64,000 nucleotides of DNA from the NCBI GenBank assembly GCA_965216965.1, contig CBDCGX010000014.1:39287-103286 (forward strand). The letters run 5' to 3'. The DNA is from CBDAKK01 sp965216965. GTDB taxonomy: Bacteria; Spirochaetota; Spirochaetia; WTKD01; G963693115. The position numbers and the translations under genes were made by a program. Below, one piece after another: positions 62,549-64,000 of this stretch (position 1 is its first letter; the number at the start of each line of letters is the position of its first letter). The notes beneath the pieces were generated by a model. The model made no database searches and was not told the origin of the DNA. It worked only from the letters and a program-made list of their open reading frames with translations.

Positions 62549-63364
62549 ATGATTACTTTCATCCCTACTCCTATTGGTAACCCTCAAGACATTACTATTC
62601 GCGCTATGAAGCTTTTTGAAAAAGCAACACTTTTCTTATGTGAAGATACACGTCAGACCAAACGGCTTTTACGTTTACTTGAAGAGCGATTTGATATGAC
62701 GTATCCTGAAGCAGACTTTTACTCATTTAACGAACACAATGGACAAGAGCGACTCGATGCACTTGGAGAGACATTTTCTGACAAAGAAGTAGTCTATGTA
62801 AGTGATGCAGGGATGCCTGTTATCTCTGACCCTGGGCAGTTACTTGTTGCCTATGCACAAGAGCATGAGCTCAAATATGATGTCCTACCTGGCGCTTCAG
62901 CAGTGACAACAGCCTATGCAGCATCTGGTTTTGAAGAGGGTAAGTTTTTATTTTATGCTTTCTTGCCACACAAGGGAAAAGAGCGAGCTACTGCGTTGGC
63001 ACAAGCTATGAATAACGGCTACAACACCGTACTCTATGAATCACCACACCGTTTAGAAAAACTTTTAGATGAAGTAGAGGTATTGGATGGCAATAGAGAG
63101 CTTTTTTTAGCTAAAGAGATAAGTAAAAAGTACCAAAATTACTATAGAGGCACAGCTAAGTCTTTAAATGAACAGTTTAAAGCACTGACTATCCGTGGTG
63201 AGTGGGTCGTGGTTATAAAAGCCAAAGAACAGACAGAAAAAAGTCTTAGTTTTTTTGAAGTGTTACACCTTGATTTACCCCCTAAACCTAAAGCAAAACT
63301 CTTAGCAAATCTTAGTGATAAGTCAGTTAAAGAGTGGTATCAAGAGTTAATTAGTAAAAATTAG
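62549..63364 (+). CDS. rsmI: 16S rRNA (cytidine1402-2'-O)-methyltransferase
   Basis: 271 aa, tetrapyrrole-methylase fold. Family marks: FIPTPIGNPQDITIRAMKLF (normally TPIGNLxDITxRA), LCEDTRQTKRLL, YSFNEHNGQERL, VYVSDAGMPVISDPGQLLV (the AdoMet-contact GxP/S region) and LPGASAVTTAYAASGF, LYESPHRLEKLL, and AKEISKKYQNYYRGT. Together with RsmH it makes m4Cm1402 in the ribosomal P site. The start is after a small hairpin and lacks a clear Shine-Dalgarno site. It is 14 bases upstream of rlmB. Confidence 0.95.
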   Translation: MITFIPTPIGNPQDITIRAMKLFEKATLFLCEDTRQTKRLLRLLEERFDMTYPEADFYSFNEHNGQERLDALGETFSDKEVVYVSDAGMPVISDPGQLLVAYAQEHELKYDVLPGASAVTTAYAASGFEEGKFLFYAFLPHKGKERATALAQAMNNGYNTVLYESPHRLEKLLDEVEVLDGNRELFLAKEISKKYQNYYRGTAKSLNEQFKALTIRGEWVVVIKAKEQTEKSLSFFEVLHLDLPPKPKAKLLANLSDKSVKEWYQELISKN

Positions 63365-63378
63365 ATAAAATCTATGTT

Positions 63379-64000
63379 ATGATAATTTACGGAAAACAAG
63401 TCTGCCTTTATGCCTTAGAGCATAAAGAAGCATATATAAAAACAGTGTATATAGCGAAGAAGAACATTCTTCCTCAAGAGCTCTTTCATAAGTACCATGA
63501 TAAAATAAAATTTTTAGAAGAAAAATGGGCGCAATCCATGGCTAAAGGTGGTAATCATCAAGGTATCTTGGTCGAGATGAATGTCTATAAACAAGCTGAC
63601 TTCTCAAACATTAAAAAAAGTAGTTTTGTTGTGATACTTGATGGTTTAACAGATGTAGGTAACATAGGTGCCATTGTACGTTCTGCGTATGCTTTGGGTG
63701 CAGATGCCATCATAGCTTCTGGTGTAAAACACCTTAATTTTGCAGCTATCGCACGTACAAGTTCGGGGGCATTACTAGATATGCCTTTTATGGTCACACC
63801 TAATATTTTGGACAATATGAATGAACTTAGTCAAGTTGGGTTTACTTTTTACGGTGCAGATATGCAGGGTACTAATATTCAAGAGATAGAAGTATCAGCA
63901 AAACGTGTACTGGTGATGGGAAGTGAAGGCAAAGGTATCTCAAAAAAGGTAGCTGCAAAAATTAATCAAAAGGTCTCGATAGAGATGAGCCATGCTTTTG
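63379..64000 (+). CDS. rlmB: 23S rRNA (guanosine2251-2'-O)-methyltransferase, 3' end cut by window edge
   Basis: 207 codons to the window edge. The N-terminus MIIYGKQVCLYALEHKEAYI is the small substrate-binding domain. The SpoU/TrmH knot has VVILDGLTDVGNIGAIVRSAYALGADAIIA (motif 1, Asn and Arg present), SSGALLDMPF (with Ser), and VLVMGSEGKGISKKV (motif 2). Motif 3 (normally the Asn-Val-Ser stretch) is just coming at the edge with VSIEMSHAF. Modifies the peptidyl-transferase-centre P loop. The ATG at 63379 follows the rsmI stop by 14 bases. Confidence 0.93.
   Translation, partial: MIIYGKQVCLYALEHKEAYIKTVYIAKKNILPQELFHKYHDKIKFLEEKWAQSMAKGGNHQGILVEMNVYKQADFSNIKKSSFVVILDGLTDVGNIGAIVRSAYALGADAIIASGVKHLNFAAIARTSSGALLDMPFMVTPNILDNMNELSQVGFTFYGADMQGTNIQEIEVSAKRVLVMGSEGKGISKKVAAKINQKVSIEMSHAF

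Noticed and set aside
1..64000. CRISPR arrays, prophage, insertion sequences, tRNA and rRNA genes
   Set aside because: I looked for regularly spaced repeats, transposase or integrase motifs and cloverleaf sequences and found none; I cannot exclude a degenerate tRNA without a covariance search.

Overview
The window is a join of two unrelated bacterial segments. Positions 1 to about 48,225 come from a very AT-rich spirochaete. The evidence is the block rpsO-pnp-dut-LptF/LptG-murJ, the RNase Y/TlyA/Der set, many spirochaete-style secreted proteins of unknown function, and heavy use of ATA and AGA codons. Positions from about 48,230 to the end come from a Campylobacterota bacterium of the Sulfurovum/Sulfurimonas type. 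The evidence is a cytochrome c1 tail, QueE with the campylobacterial insertion, a cydAB operon with a DUF4492 gene, and the run rsmE-rpmE-rsmI-rlmB. The switch falls in an A8 tract. It cuts trmB right after its PDPWQKKR motif and runs straight into a headless cytochrome c1. Two genes broken at one point indicates an assembly or amplification chimera, not gene transfer.

Spirochaete half: a partial Na+/dicarboxylate symporter (1-782, minus); rny and tlyA; a GerMN-domain membrane protein; ptsI (EI of the phosphotransferase system, frameshifted); der; a MerR regulator; a secreted unknown; a HAD hydrolase; rpsO-pnp; dut; two LptF/LptG permeases; murJ; a HEAT-like secreted protein; gltD and gltB (NADPH glutamate synthase); an iron(III) ABC transporter (fbpABC-like); a lipoprotein 5'-nucleotidase; two tandem Na+/H+ antiporters ending in PTS EIIA domains (one frameshifted); an RND efflux adaptor and pump; a lipoprotein with a sugar-binding-protein look; purB; a frameshifted secreted unknown; mfd; truncated trmB. 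Several genes here have a good -10 hexamer only 6-17 nt before the start codon and no Shine-Dalgarno site, suggesting leaderless or very short-leader mRNAs.

Campylobacterota half: cytochrome c1 fragment; moaA (three frameshifts) and queE; on the minus strand DUF4492-cydA-cydB plus two small membrane proteins; a DUF134/NifX-fusion regulator; a TauE/SafE permease and periplasmic rhodanese (minus); an operon with NifX-like protein, lipoprotein, membrane protein, isoprenylcysteine-methyltransferase-like protein, NifU-C protein and flavin reductase; queD; an alanine-rich lipoprotein cytochrome c (frameshifted); moeA (frameshifted, minus); a small membrane protein; rsmE, rpmE, rsmI and the start of rlmB.

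The most interesting biology is a small regulon around the DUF134 regulator. The cyd operon promoter and the NifX operon promoter share about 44 of 50 bases. Each carries two CATATG-centred boxes exactly 30 bp apart, one over the -35 and one over the expected start of transcription. This ties cytochrome bd oxidase to a NifX/rhodanese/TSUP sulfur-handling cluster. All eight frameshifts I find, in both halves, are single-base insertions, which looks like a sequencing-error signature.
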